Below, one piece after another: positions 26,107-35,731 of a DNA stretch of 64,000 nt. Location: NCBI RefSeq assembly GCF_000758605.1, contig NZ_CP009282.1:2232001-2296000 (forward strand), in the 5' to 3' direction. Source of the stretch: Paenibacillus sp. FSL R5-0912 (GTDB taxonomy: Bacteria > Bacillota > Bacilli > Paenibacillales > Paenibacillaceae). Each line of letters starts with the position of its first letter. The stretch's first letter is position 1. A model generated the notes under the pieces. The model ran no database searches and was not told the origin of the DNA. It worked only from the letters and a program-made list of their open reading frames with translations. The position numbers were made by a program, and so were the translations under genes.

Positions 26107-27702
26107 TTATTTTAATTGGTTTTTGTTCTCCAGATACCACTCGTTGACCGTCTTCTCTACGGCATCGCCTCCCAGGCGCTTCCATTCCTTGCGGATTTCA
26201 TCAATGCCGGTTTCTGCAGTCATGGAGGTCCCACCTGTCACGACCTTGGCCTCAATTTGCTGGGCAATCGGAGCGAAGGTGGCAATCAATTGGCTGACCT
26301 CCGGCTGGCTCGGACCGTAAGCGATATCCCGGCGGTACGTATTTTTCATGGCCAGTGTCAGGGAGTTGGCCTTTTCCTTGGCGTATTCCTGGGACAAGGC
26401 GTCGGAGGCCGCCATGACCGGGAACCATTCCGGCTTCTGCTCATATTGGTTGACAATAGGCAGCTCCCGGGCAAAAGTAACTTCCTTGCGGAATTTATCA
26501 GCATCAATAATCTGGGGTACACCGTCTACATCTTTGTAATGCACATTTTCCTCTCCGTACTTCAGAGGCTTCCAGCCAGTGTCGATCATCCAATCCAGAA
26601 ATTTGAAGGCTGCTTCAATCTTGTCCTCTTTGAGATTGCTGTTAAATGATACGAAGATACCCGGTGATGCCTCCTGATACAAGCCGCTTTTGCCATATGG
26701 GGTGGAAAGGGATTCCAGTGCTGTCATCTTGGCCTCAGGCACATTCTTCTTCAAATCAAGGAACTCGGCTTCCATATTCCAGGACCCCAGCATAATGCCT
26801 GCCTTGCCCGTCGTCCAGAATTGCATGGATCTCTGGAAGTTTTTATCTGTGATATACTCCTTGTCAATCAGACCGCCGTCGAAAAGCTGCTTTTGGAAGG
26901 CCAGACTGTCCATATAGCGGTCGGTTACTCTGCCGTATTCCAGCTTGTCGCCGTTTACATACCACTGGCTCTCCGATGCCATAAATAATTCTCTAATAAT
27001 CGGTACGCCATTGCCGTTGAACACGATCGGCACAGTATCCGCCTTGCCGTTGCCGTCCGGGTCACCATCCTTGAATTTCTTGGCTACCTCGATCAATTCG
27101 TCTACGGTTGTCGGGGTCTTGAGTCCCAGCTTTTCCAGCCAGTCCTGTCTGATCCACATGCCATGATTGGCAATGCTTTCGACGCCGCGCACACTGGCAA
27201 CGGCGTACTTTTTTCCGTCAAAGGTAAGATAGGAGTCGAGCTCCGGATGCTCCTCCAAATATTTTTTGTAGGAGGTGCTGTATTTCTCTATATAAGAATC
27301 TATAGGCTGTATCGCACCCTGATTGACCAGTTGGGCAATGTAGTTGCGGTCGTACTCCCAGATGAGGTCTGGAGCGCTGCCGGAAGCAATCAGTGTATTC
27401 AGCTTGGTCTGGGCCTCGTTCCGGGGAACCGGCACCCACTTGACAGTCGCAGGAGCATTGTTATTGATCCACTTGGTCCAACGATTGCTTTCATAGTTTC
27501 CCTCCTCAGCAGGCACTTCGCCACGATCAAAGACCGAAATGCTGATCTCTTTCTTGGCTGAAGCTTGCGAGGAGGGGCTTGTCCCACCCGCTGTCGAGGC
27601 ACTTGAATCCTTGTCGGAACCACAGGCTGCCAGAGCTGATACCGCCAGGCAGGCTATCACTACTGTTAAGGCGGCTTTCTTGAATGTTGCCAATTGCTTC
27701 AT
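26107..27702 (-). CDS. Extracellular solute-binding lipoprotein of a sugar ABC importer
   Basis: The 531-aa protein has a lipoprotein signal with lipobox SALAAC, Cys at about residue 27. It shows the family 1 binding-protein features typical of LplA-type Paenibacillus proteins, such as WVPVPRNEAQTKLNTLIASGSAPDL with dispersed aromatic residues. It captures oligosaccharides at the membrane surface and feeds the two permeases encoded upstream in the operon. ATG 27702 directly abuts AAGGGG; TTG 27693, 9 bases from that site, may be the real start. No ATPase gene is in the cluster, so a shared MsmX-type ATPase elsewhere is expected. Confidence 0.9.
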   Translation of the reverse strand: MKQLATFKKAALTVVIACLAVSALAACGSDKDSSASTAGGTSPSSQASAKKEISISVFDRGEVPAEEGNYESNRWTKWINNNAPATVKWVPVPRNEAQTKLNTLIASGSAPDLIWEYDRNYIAQLVNQGAIQPIDSYIEKYSTSYKKYLEEHPELDSYLTFDGKKYAVASVRGVESIANHGMWIRQDWLEKLGLKTPTTVDELIEVAKKFKDGDPDGNGKADTVPIVFNGNGVPIIRELFMASESQWYVNGDKLEYGRVTDRYMDSLAFQKQLFDGGLIDKEYITDKNFQRSMQFWTTGKAGIMLGSWNMEAEFLDLKKNVPEAKMTALESLSTPYGKSGLYQEASPGIFVSFNSNLKEDKIEAAFKFLDWMIDTGWKPLKYGEENVHYKDVDGVPQIIDADKFRKEVTFARELPIVNQYEQKPEWFPVMAASDALSQEYAKEKANSLTLAMKNTYRRDIAYGPSQPEVSQLIATFAPIAQQIEAKVVTGGTSMTAETGIDEIRKEWKRLGGDAVEKTVNEWYLENKNQLK

Positions 27703-27765
27703 CCCCTTAAAAAAATTTTTTATATATCAAGAGAAGGCAGCTGTTGCAGCTCTTCTTCAATGATA

Positions 27766-28665
27766 TCAGCCTTTAACGGAGCCAATTAATACACCTTTGA
27801 CAAAATGCTTCTGGAGAAATGGATAAACGCATAGAATCGGCAGGATGGCTATAACCACGGAAGCTGCCTTGATTCCTTCCGGTGTCAGGATGACGGCGGT
27901 CGCCCCTTCACTGCCGCCTCCACTGTTCAGCAGACTCTCGTCCACCTGCTTGATCATTTGGTAAAGCTTGAGCATCAAGGTCTGGAGCTTGGAGCTGTTA
28001 ATATAGAGCATGACGTTAAAATAGGAATTCCACCATCCCACAGCATAGAATAGGGACAACGCCGCGATAATTGGCTTGCATAAGGGCAACATGATCTGGA
28101 TCAGGATACGCCAGTTTCCAGCTCCATCAATGGAGGCGGATTCCTCAATTTCCTCCGGCAGCCCTTCCATAAAGCTTTTCATGACGAACATGTTGTAGGT
28201 ACTGATCAGCCCCGGCAACCATAAGGCCAAGTAGGAATCCATCATTCCCAAGTTCTTGATCAGAATAAAATTGGGAATAATTCCGGATATGAAGATCATG
28301 GTGAAGGTGATGAACAAGAGAATCGGTCCCCGGCCATACAGCCTTTTACGGGACAAGGGATAAGCTGCCAGAATGGTCATAAGTATGTTTAAGGCGGTGC
28401 CCACTAAGGTTACGATGACCGTATTACCCATGGCGTGGAGCAGTTGGCCATCCTCGAGCAGCCTACGGTATGCTTGTACATTGAACTCTACAGGCCAAAA
28501 GTATACCTCTCCGGCAGTAATGGCTCTGCTGCTGCTGAAGGATGCGGATATCTCATACCAGAAAGGATATAAGGTGAGGAGAGACAGCAGCCCCAGAAGC
28601 AAATAATTCAATAGGCTGCCGGCAAGAGCCAGCGGCGAGGCATCTTTCATCATTCTTTTCATCAT
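27766..28665 (-). CDS. Sugar ABC transporter permease, LplC/YtcP-like
   Basis: The protein has six predicted transmembrane segments. The cytoplasmic EAA loop is at about 185-210 (EEIEESASIDGAGNWRIL), which docks the ATPase. The C-terminus HFVKGVLIGSVKG is typical of this family. The start is uncertain: ATG 28665 lies 11 bases from AGGGGG, while ATG 28674 lies too close to it. It overlaps the end of the other permease gene. Together they form the transmembrane heterodimer of the importer. Confidence 0.9.
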   Translation of the reverse strand: MMKRMMKDASPLALAGSLLNYLLLGLLSLLTLYPFWYEISASFSSSRAITAGEVYFWPVEFNVQAYRRLLEDGQLLHAMGNTVIVTLVGTALNILMTILAAYPLSRKRLYGRGPILLFITFTMIFISGIIPNFILIKNLGMMDSYLALWLPGLISTYNMFVMKSFMEGLPEEIEESASIDGAGNWRILIQIMLPLCKPIIAALSLFYAVGWWNSYFNVMLYINSSKLQTLMLKLYQMIKQVDESLLNSGGGSEGATAVILTPEGIKAASVVIAILPILCVYPFLQKHFVKGVLIGSVKG

Positions 28666-28667
28666 GA

Positions 28668-29657
28668 TTACCATAGCCCCCTTTCCCCGAACAGGCGGAT
28701 CGACCGGTTCACACCAACAACAAGAATCAGACTGATCAGGGATTGGAATAAGCCCAAGGCTGTCGTATAGCTGTAGTTCATATTTTGCAGTCCTACCCGG
28801 AAAACGTAGGTACTGATGACATCAGCTACATCTAGTACAGAGTCATTTTGCAGCGAAAGGGTCTGCTCTAATCCCACATCCATCATGCTGCCCATCCGCA
28901 GAATAAGCAGGATGGCAATGGTGCTGCGGATGCCCGGTAAGGTAATATGCCAGGTTTGACGCAGCTTGTTGGCCCCATCAATCTTGGCTGCTTCATACAA
29001 CTGTGTATCAATAGCGGACATGGCAGCCAGGTAAAGGATCGTTCCCCAGCCAGCTTCCCGCCAGATGGAGGAAGCAGTGTATGCCACCGGCCACCAGCTG
29101 GAACTGGCCATGAAGTAGATGGGCTCCATGCCGAATACATGCTGCAGAATCAGATTAATGACCCCTGTGCTGGGTGACAGCATAGTAATCAGGATTCCAC
29201 CCAACACTGCCCAGGAAATGAAGTGCGGGATGTACAGCAGGTTTTGGATCAGGCGTTTGAAGCCTTCCAACCGAATTTCATTCAATAGGAGAGCCAGTAC
29301 TATCGGGACCGGAAAGCCTACAACGAGGCTGTACACATTGAGCAGCAGAGTGTTGCGGAATACGCGCCAGAAGTCTGTGCTTTCGAACAGCATCCGAAAA
29401 TGCTTGAATCCTACCCAGTCGCTTCCTACAATGCCATCGGCAAACCGGTAGTTTTTGAAGGCAATAATTTCACCGGCCATCGGTGAATATTTGAACAGCA
29501 GGTAGAAAACAATTACGGGCAGGAGCATGATGTACAGGGATTTATCATATTTAATACGCTTCCATTTGAATTTTTTTCTCGCCATGGAAGCACGCATTGT
29601 CAGGGCTTCCGGTGAAACGGAAGCCTCTATAGCAGTTAACGACTGTTGCTTTCTCAT
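28668..29657 (-). CDS. Sugar ABC transporter permease, LplB-like
   Basis: ATG 29657 is preferred, 9 bases after GGAGAGG. The roughly 329-aa protein has a basic N-terminus, six membrane segments and the EAA motif YEAAKIDGANKLRQTWHITL near residue 225. It is the first gene of the importer operon (permease, permease, binding protein, hydrolase). The adjacent Cache/AraC regulator, encoded upstream in the same direction, is the probable sugar-responsive activator. Confidence 0.9.
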   Translation of the reverse strand: MRKQQSLTAIEASVSPEALTMRASMARKKFKWKRIKYDKSLYIMLLPVIVFYLLFKYSPMAGEIIAFKNYRFADGIVGSDWVGFKHFRMLFESTDFWRVFRNTLLLNVYSLVVGFPVPIVLALLLNEIRLEGFKRLIQNLLYIPHFISWAVLGGILITMLSPSTGVINLILQHVFGMEPIYFMASSSWWPVAYTASSIWREAGWGTILYLAAMSAIDTQLYEAAKIDGANKLRQTWHITLPGIRSTIAILLILRMGSMMDVGLEQTLSLQNDSVLDVADVISTYVFRVGLQNMNYSYTTALGLFQSLISLILVVGVNRSIRLFGERGLW

Positions 29658-29865
29658 CTCTCGCATCCTCTCCAAACCACAGCATTTATATGTTTGAGGG
29701 GCCCCCTCGCAGAATTAATCTTACTGGCATGACAGGCGGCTGGATACAGATTCGTTATGACGAACGTCGCTTTTTTTGACAAATGGAAGGTTTCATTTTT
29801 CTACTATGGTATCCATTTTTGCAGTGTGCTCCTCACAAGCCTTATTCCGTAAGGCTTTTTGTGAA

Positions 29866-29900
29866 TACAAAGAGCCCTGCCGTGATATCAGGCAGGACTC
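29866..29900 (-). terminator. Terminator after the Cache/AraC regulator gene
   Basis: On the minus strand GAGTCCTGCC-N9-GGCAGGGCTC is followed by TTTG. A second, plus-facing hairpin AAGCCTTA...TAAGGCTT with five T lies at 29837-29860. The importer operon therefore has its own promoter. Confidence 0.6.
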
Positions 29901-29914
29901 TGCGATGGCCTCTC

Positions 29915-32212
29915 TTACAAGAAGCGCTCCCGGTATTCCGTTGGTGTAAGACCTGTGTACTTCTTGAAGCTGCGCATGAAGCTCCGGCTGTTGGTATAGC
30001 CGACTGCCTCGGATACGTCATAAATCCGGACGGTTTTATCCTTCAAAAGCTCTTTGGCTGCGTTGATGCGGATTTCGATCAAGTAGTCGATGAAGTTGCC
30101 TTCGGCATGCTCTTTGAACTGCCGGCTAATATACGCAGGATTCAAATGGAATTCATCAGCTAGCTTGTCTAGGGACAGATCACTATCCTGATAATGTTGC
30201 CGGATATAAATCAGTATTTGGTCAATGGTATCATTTTTGCCCCTTTGCATCCGTTTCTCTTCTATAGCCCCCAACAGCCGGAGCAGCAAAGTACTTACCA
30301 ATTCCTCGGTTTGCCTCCAGTTGTCAGATTTCTGAATCACCTCGTGTGCCGTGCCGATTTCCGCCTGGATCTCATTGACGTCAATGCCGATGGAGTCTAT
30401 CATTTGCATGGCTCTCATGACCAGCTCAAACGATAATTGCTTGAAAAGCTCTGGCGGAGCATTGTTCTTGACCGCTGACATAAAGACATCCTGAACCAGC
30501 ATTTGAAGCTTGTCCCGATCTGCCTGCTTAAGGGCTTCCAGAATGCGGTCAATTCGCTGGGGAAATTGATAATAATCCTGGCTTTGCAGGGGCTGCAAAT
30601 CCTCAATGGAGATGACGGTCTGGGGTCCGGTTACCATTTTGTAGCGTAATGCAACCTTGGACTCCTCATAAGAGCGGGGAACGTTGCCCAGCTCCCGGTA
30701 GCATCTCCCTACACCTGCGGTGACCACCAGCCCGATTTGTTTGCTCATTACATCCAGAATATGCTCCAGCAGTGTGGCGGCACGCAGATGATTCTGTGCC
30801 TCGTCTCCCTCCGAGAAACTCAATAGGATAACAACCCGGCAACCTCCAAGATCAATGGCCACACCTGCGTTCTCTCTATAGATAATTTCCTCGGCCACAT
30901 TGCATAGCGCATAGGCATAGAGAATTTCATCCCGTGGGGAAATTCCGCCTTCCTTGCCGAATTCCGCGGTGCACACGACAAACCATTCGGGATACAAGCG
31001 TACTCCTGTAAATTCCAGATGAGGGATCACCGTCGAATATACAGTCCGGTAACCGGTCAATATATCCATCACGGTTCGCCATTTCAGCATAGGCTTGGCA
31101 TCTCTCACCTGCTGTTCCAGACCTTCCCGATCCAAAAACATTTGCTCGATGACATCGTCCAGATAGGACAATCCCTTATGGGGAGTGCCGTCAAACCGTC
31201 CAGCCTGCACAGGCCGATACTTGCCGGACAGCTTGCCAATCAATGCGTCCATAGGACGGAAAGTTCTGCGGCTGACGTAGAAAAGAATGATTAGCGCAAT
31301 TGCAAACATCAGTACGCTAAAAGCAAGGAGCAAATTGCGGGTCACTGTAAGGGGGCGGTACATCTGGTCCTCCGGTACAATGCTGACAATCTTCCAGCCT
31401 GTGTAAGTCGAGGTTGTATAAAACACCATCTGCTTTTCCTGCTCCGGCTTGATGCTGAAGGAACCGGCATCCGGGCCAATCAGTACGTTTTCAAGATATG
31501 GCATATCCTTTAAGGAGCTGTGCAGCTTGGATTTATCATTATGGGTAACGACTTGACCCTGCTGGTCAATAACGAAGGTTTGCCCCTTGTTTCCATCCTG
31601 GTAAATATCCTGAATCATCTGGTAGAGCACACTTTCCTTCATATTTACTGCCAGCAGCCCGGTGCGGAAGCCCGGCTTGCTTAATGCCGGATAAGAGCGG
31701 ATCAAGGTGACCACATCCTCCAAGGCCATGCCGTCGGAAATCTGGTGTGTAGGCAGCCATTTGAAGTAACCATCCATATTCAGATATTGGGTAAGCCATT
31801 GGTCCTCTGTTCCATCGTTACTGATGTAATTTTGCTGGGTGAGAATGTCACCGCTTACATGAGAGTAAACGTAAATGGATGAAAATTGCAGATTGCGGTT
31901 CATGAACGTCCCAAGCTTACTGTCCAACCCATAAAAATTGGCATATCTCTGCGCATCATCCTTATAGACGTTGTTCATGAAATAGACAAATTCAAGCTCA
32001 TTGGTCAACTGCAGCAAATCCTTTTCCGTCTGCTTGAAGGAAAGTTCTAATTTTTGATTTATCTGGTTTAAAAGTGCAAAATTAGTTTCCTTCAACTGGC
32101 TGCGGAGCCCTCTGACGGTTCCCATGTAAGAGAAGAGGAAGGTCATGGATATGACCACCAGCAGAAGACCGCCGTAAATAAGGATTACCCTGCCTGTGAA
32201 ACTGGATTTCAT
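29915..32212 (-). CDS. Membrane Cache-domain AraC-family regulator (YesS-like)
   Basis: The 765-aa protein has a transmembrane helix at about 8-28, an extracytoplasmic double-Cache-like sensor to about 280, a second helix at about 290-312 and a short HAMP-like region. A GGDEF-like or linker region follows, and a C-terminal AraC helix-turn-helix ends the protein (DKLADEFHLNPAYISRQFKEH and RSFMRSFKKYTGLTPTEYRERFL). Such one-component regulators sense extracellular sugars and activate neighbouring ABC importers. GAGGGGG lies 7 bases from the ATG. It sits directly upstream of the importer operon. Confidence 0.9.
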   Translation of the reverse strand: MKSSFTGRVILIYGGLLLVVISMTFLFSYMGTVRGLRSQLKETNFALLNQINQKLELSFKQTEKDLLQLTNELEFVYFMNNVYKDDAQRYANFYGLDSKLGTFMNRNLQFSSIYVYSHVSGDILTQQNYISNDGTEDQWLTQYLNMDGYFKWLPTHQISDGMALEDVVTLIRSYPALSKPGFRTGLLAVNMKESVLYQMIQDIYQDGNKGQTFVIDQQGQVVTHNDKSKLHSSLKDMPYLENVLIGPDAGSFSIKPEQEKQMVFYTTSTYTGWKIVSIVPEDQMYRPLTVTRNLLLAFSVLMFAIALIILFYVSRRTFRPMDALIGKLSGKYRPVQAGRFDGTPHKGLSYLDDVIEQMFLDREGLEQQVRDAKPMLKWRTVMDILTGYRTVYSTVIPHLEFTGVRLYPEWFVVCTAEFGKEGGISPRDEILYAYALCNVAEEIIYRENAGVAIDLGGCRVVILLSFSEGDEAQNHLRAATLLEHILDVMSKQIGLVVTAGVGRCYRELGNVPRSYEESKVALRYKMVTGPQTVISIEDLQPLQSQDYYQFPQRIDRILEALKQADRDKLQMLVQDVFMSAVKNNAPPELFKQLSFELVMRAMQMIDSIGIDVNEIQAEIGTAHEVIQKSDNWRQTEELVSTLLLRLLGAIEEKRMQRGKNDTIDQILIYIRQHYQDSDLSLDKLADEFHLNPAYISRQFKEHAEGNFIDYLIEIRINAAKELLKDKTVRIYDVSEAVGYTNSRSFMRSFKKYTGLTPTEYRERFL

Positions 32213-32430
32213 TTCAGCGCCCCCTCAAAAGTTGTAAATTCCATGATCATAAAGCGTGATGAGATGAAACGCCGATAACATTTCAAATAGATGTACCAGC
32301 GGAGCAGACTCGTATTAAATATTAACAATAGCAAAGTCGCAGGCCGGAGGGTTAAAATGAACGAAAAAAAGACTCTCTGCTGCAGCTGGTAGCCAGAGAG
32401 TCTTTCCATCCGCTGGACTGGCTCAGGCTA

Positions 32431-33597
32431 TTACCGGGGGCTGGAAGGCGGATTCTCCACTGATTTCCGCTCAATCAGCTGAACCGGAAGGGTGATGCGT
32501 CTGCGTTCTGCTTGGGGGCTGTGAATCAACTCCATCAGGAGCAGAGCGGCTTCCTGCCCCATCTTCCGAAAGGGCTGTACGATAACAGTGGGTGGAACCC
32601 TGAACAGTTCCGGGTAGGAATAATCGTCGAATATGACCAGGGAAAGATCTTCGGGAATTCGGATGCCCAAATGTTCAGCAGCTTTCATAATCAGGGAGCC
32701 GTGTACGTTGTCGAAGGCCACCAGCCCGGTAAGGGTAGTCTGAGTCCTGAGGAAATTGATAATGCCTTCAGGTGTAGGTTCGAACAGCCGGGCAGCGTGA
32801 TCCACCGGAATAAGGTTGTCGGCCAAAGCCTGCTCATAGCCGTGAAGCCGGTCCTCCAGCGAGGTTGTGCCAAGAACAGGGGACGAGATGCAGCCAATTC
32901 TCCGGTGTCCCTTGCTGATCAGGTAGGAGACTGCCTGATATGCTCCGTTCTCATTGTCTGAACAGACACAATTGGTCTCCACGCCGCGCAAATAACGGTC
33001 CAGTACAACGACAGGATATTGCTCCATGGTCAGACGAAGCACTTCCTCGTTATATGTTTCACCATGAACCGGGAACAAAATAATACCTTTGGCGCCGCTT
33101 TGGACAGCTTCCTTCAGCATAGCGAGCTCCCGTTCCCGGGATTCCCGGGCGTTCATGAACAGGACCCGGAAGCCTCCATCGGCTGCTGCTGCTTCAATGC
33201 CAAGAAGCAGCTCGGAGCATATAGAGTCCAACGTGTTTTGAATAATAAAGGCTATGAACGGGGGGGCTGATAATCTTTCTCCCGCATACTGTGGCGCTCC
33301 GGCCACTGGATGGAGCGAGAATGAGTTTATGGAGACTGGGCTGTCCATCGCCTGCATAATGCTATCCGCGCCTTCTGCCACAAAGCTTCCTTTTCCTTGA
33401 ACCCGGTATACAACTCCTTCTTCGACAAGTGTCTTCAAGGCTTGCTTCACCGTAATCCGGCTCCCCTGGAACAACCGGGCCAGCTCATTCTCCGAGGGGA
33501 GCGTATCTCCCGACTTCCAGCTTCCGAGGCGGATTTGTTCAGTGATGTATTCGCGTATTTGCAGGTAGATTGGAATTCGTTTGTTTGGCTCCTTCAT
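32431..33597 (-). CDS. GntR-type regulator with LacI-like ligand domain (AraR-like)
   Basis: ATG 33597 lies 6 bases after AAAGGG; the longer frame from 33636 would begin inside the operator and has no ribosome binding site. The 388-aa protein has an N-terminal GntR winged helix (PIYLQIREYITEQI, SENELARLFQGSRITVKQAL). A periplasmic-binding-protein-like sugar-sensing domain from about residue 90 follows (IQNTLDSICSELLLGIEAAA). The architecture is that of AraR. Candidate operators lie at 33617 and 33739. Its divergent target, a glycosidase gene, is now a remnant. Confidence 0.88.
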   Translation of the reverse strand: MKEPNKRIPIYLQIREYITEQIRLGSWKSGDTLPSENELARLFQGSRITVKQALKTLVEEGVVYRVQGKGSFVAEGADSIMQAMDSPVSINSFSLHPVAGAPQYAGERLSAPPFIAFIIQNTLDSICSELLLGIEAAAADGGFRVLFMNARESRERELAMLKEAVQSGAKGIILFPVHGETYNEEVLRLTMEQYPVVVLDRYLRGVETNCVCSDNENGAYQAVSYLISKGHRRIGCISSPVLGTTSLEDRLHGYEQALADNLIPVDHAARLFEPTPEGIINFLRTQTTLTGLVAFDNVHGSLIMKAAEHLGIRIPEDLSLVIFDDYSYPELFRVPPTVIVQPFRKMGQEAALLLMELIHSPQAERRRITLPVQLIERKSVENPPSSPR

Positions 33598-33616
33598 CTG
33601 TTTCCCTTTCACACTT

Positions 33617-33636
33617 TTGTATATTGGTATATACAA
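33617..33636. promoter_or_regulatory. Candidate autoregulatory operator of the GntR/LacI-type regulator
   Basis: TTGTATAT-TGGT-ATATACAA is a perfect 8-bp-arm palindrome 20 bases before the regulator's start. The AraR consensus also carries TTGTAC/GTACAA-type arms. Confidence 0.6.
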
Positions 33637-33738
33637 ATATATAAGTTAAAAAAGCAGAAGTAAAGCTGAAAAATCATTACTAATTGCTTACTTACGTATG
33701 GTGCATGCATATGTATAATGTCTCGTATATATATTACT

Positions 33739-33758
33739 TTTTATATACAAATATACAA
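33739..33758. promoter_or_regulatory. Second candidate operator facing the glycosidase remnant
   Basis: TTTATATACAAATATACAA repeats the ATATACAA half-site of the 33617 palindrome. It lies just upstream of the ribosome binding site of the degenerate gene at 33780. Confidence 0.45.
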
Positions 33759-33779
33759 CTTAATCTGGAGGAATCCAAT

Positions 33780-33957
33780 ATACCGTTTGCCAAAAGAATC
33801 GAACATTTTATTCAGCTAGGAGAGTAGGCTGACTGAGACAGATTTGATGGAGGAGGCCACAGGGCGCAGCATCACGATACGTGACGGCGTTTCAGCATTC
33901 AGCATAAACCCGTATAAGGTGTTCACCTTCAAGCTTGCCTCTGACCCGATCGGATAA
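33780..33957 (+). pseudogene. Internally deleted glycoside hydrolase remnant (possibly GH38 alpha-mannosidase)
   Basis: GGAGG at 33767-33771 is followed 8 bases later by ATA rather than ATG. The frame then reads PFAKRIEHFIQLGE and stops. In another frame from about 33820, a tail reads TETDLMEEATGRSI, DGVSAFSINPYKVFTFKL and a stop. That tail resembles the C-terminus of GH38-type alpha-mannosidases, where LLEEP... and PFEIKTFKL-like segments occur. The pieces look like the two ends of one gene with its middle deleted. The family guess is weak; the gene-decay reading is better supported by the intact ribosome binding site and operators. Confidence 0.45.
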
Positions 33958-34056
33958 TGGGGAAATCATTAAAAAACGGAGAAGTAACATGAAAAGCAGC
34001 AAATTAGGAACAGACCCGCTGGCTGCCGGTTGTTATAATGGAATCAGCTATGTGTC

Positions 34057-34977
34057 ATGGAAAGGCTGGTGGAGCACCTGAATTACAGCAGGGAGATCGA
34101 GCGGAGTATTGATTATATTGAGGAGCATCTGCGGGAGAACCTGACGGCGGAAGACATCGCGTCCCAGGTGGGGTATTCGCTGTATCATTTTTGCCGGATG
34201 TTCAGCCAGTGCCGGGAGATGCCGGTTATGGAATATGTGCGCAGCCGGAAGCTGTCCCTGGCAGCAGTAGAGCTGTTTAACGGGCGGCGGATTATGGATA
34301 TCGCGCTGGATTATGGTTTTGAGACTCCCGGCGGTTTCGCCAAAGCCTTCCGCAAGGCCTTCGGCTATAGTCCCTCGCAGTATGCGGCACGGATGGACGG
34401 CTATCTCCGGGACAGATCGGTGTACCAAATCGGGGATTATATTAGGGAGCCCGTGATGGTGAGCAAACCGGCGTTTAAGGTGGCTGGTTATGGCATAGAG
34501 ACGAACGTGGAGTCCGGGAGTTATACGCAGGATGTCGCTTCCTTCTGGTACTGCTATGACGGAGATAATCTGGAGAACAAAATGTATGCCCTGTTGAACC
34601 CGCCGAAGCACGGTGAGGTCGGTTTGTGTGTCCCGGCGCAAGGCGGCGGCAATGCCGTCTACCTGCTGGGTGTCATTGTCGATGATTTCAGCCTTGTGGC
34701 TGAGGATATGCTTACGGCTGTTGTGCCTGCTGCGCAGTATGCCGTGTTTACTACGCCTCCGGTGGATGCCACCGATGAGGCGAATCCGGACGCTTTTGCC
34801 CAGGTGGTGAAGAGTACGTGGAGACATATCTTTGAGGATTGGTTCCCGGAAAGCGGATATGAGCACGCCAAGGGCAAGCTGAACTTCGAGTTCTATGACG
34901 AGCGGTGTCATGCGCGGGTGGATACGGTGATGGAGATCTATGTTCCTGTAGTGGAGCGGCCGGGAAGCAGGGGCTGA
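34057..34977 (+). CDS. AraC-family regulator with GyrI-like ligand domain
   Basis: Two helix-turn-helix motifs occupy the first 110 residues (TAEDIASQVGYSLYHFCRMF and FETPGGFAKAFRKAFGYSPSQYA). A C-terminal GyrI-like small-molecule-binding domain follows (about 135-305). The 306-aa layout is that of multidrug-sensing AraC/Rob-like regulators. The ribosome binding site is poor, although a TATAAT sequence lies 19 bases upstream. It precedes the Bce-type module in the same direction. A truncated copy of this gene lies at the other end of that module. Confidence 0.85.
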   Translation: MERLVEHLNYSREIERSIDYIEEHLRENLTAEDIASQVGYSLYHFCRMFSQCREMPVMEYVRSRKLSLAAVELFNGRRIMDIALDYGFETPGGFAKAFRKAFGYSPSQYAARMDGYLRDRSVYQIGDYIREPVMVSKPAFKVAGYGIETNVESGSYTQDVASFWYCYDGDNLENKMYALLNPPKHGEVGLCVPAQGGGNAVYLLGVIVDDFSLVAEDMLTAVVPAAQYAVFTTPPVDATDEANPDAFAQVVKSTWRHIFEDWFPESGYEHAKGKLNFEFYDERCHARVDTVMEIYVPVVERPGSRG

Positions 34978-35032
34978 TTTTGCATGATTTTCCCCGCCTG
35001 TGTTACTGTATAACGGACAAAGGAGGGGACCT

Positions 35033-35731
35033 ATGGAAACAATCCTGATCATTGAAGATGATGCCAAGCTTGCAGGGCTGCTGAGTGCATACCTCTCTAA
35101 ATATGATTATCATACCATCATTATTGAAGACTTCACTAACGTGCTGGAAGCCTTTAAGGAAAGCGCTGCCGGTCTTGTGCTGCTGGATGTCAATCTGCCC
35201 AAGTATGACGGTTATTACTGGTGCCGCCAGATCCGCCAAATTTCGCTTTGTCCAATTCTGTTCATTTCGGCTAGAGACAGCGGGATGGACCAGGTGATGG
35301 CGCTGGAGAACGGCGGCGATGATTATATTACCAAACCGTTCCACTACGAAGTCGTTTTAGCCAAAATCCGCAGCCATTTGCGCAGAGCCTATGGTTCTTA
35401 TGCACAAATTCAGGGGGAGCGTACACTACATTCAGGCGCTCTAACCCTGTTTCCTGAACGTTATACTATCCAGTATGCCGGGGAATCCATGGAATTGACC
35501 CAGAAGGAGGCCATCCTGATAGAAGCGCTGCTGCTGAAGGAGGGGCGTGTGGTCACCCGGGAGAAGCTGCTGGATCTTATGTGGGAGGACCAGCATTTCA
35601 TTGATGATAATACCTTGAATGTCTATATTACACGTGTCCGCAGGAAGCTCAAGGATCTTGGCGTGGGAGATGTTGTAGAAACGGTAAGGGGCGCCGGCTA
35701 TCTTCTGAATCTAACGGGGAAAGCACCATGA
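35033..35731 (+). CDS. bceR: BceR-like response regulator
   Basis: ATG 35033 lies 6-7 bases after AGGAGGGG, giving 232 aa. The receiver domain has the phospho-aspartate in LVLLDVNLPKYDG and the lysine in DYITKPF. An OmpR-type winged helix follows (LTQKEAILIEALLLKEGRVVT, LNVYITRVRRKL). Its stop overlaps the kinase start by 4 bases (ATGA). With the next three genes it forms a BceRSAB-type system that senses and removes peptide antibiotics such as bacitracin; the exact drug is unknown. Confidence 0.9.
   Translation: METILIIEDDAKLAGLLSAYLSKYDYHTIIIEDFTNVLEAFKESAAGLVLLDVNLPKYDGYYWCRQIRQISLCPILFISARDSGMDQVMALENGGDDYITKPFHYEVVLAKIRSHLRRAYGSYAQIQGERTLHSGALTLFPERYTIQYAGESMELTQKEAILIEALLLKEGRVVTREKLLDLMWEDQHFIDDNTLNVYITRVRRKLKDLGVGDVVETVRGAGYLLNLTGKAP

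Noticed and set aside
33989..34081. 30-aa frame before the AraC gene with GGAGAAG upstream
   Set aside because: It overlaps the AraC start in another frame and has no recognisable character; it could be a leader peptide but the sequence alone does not show it.
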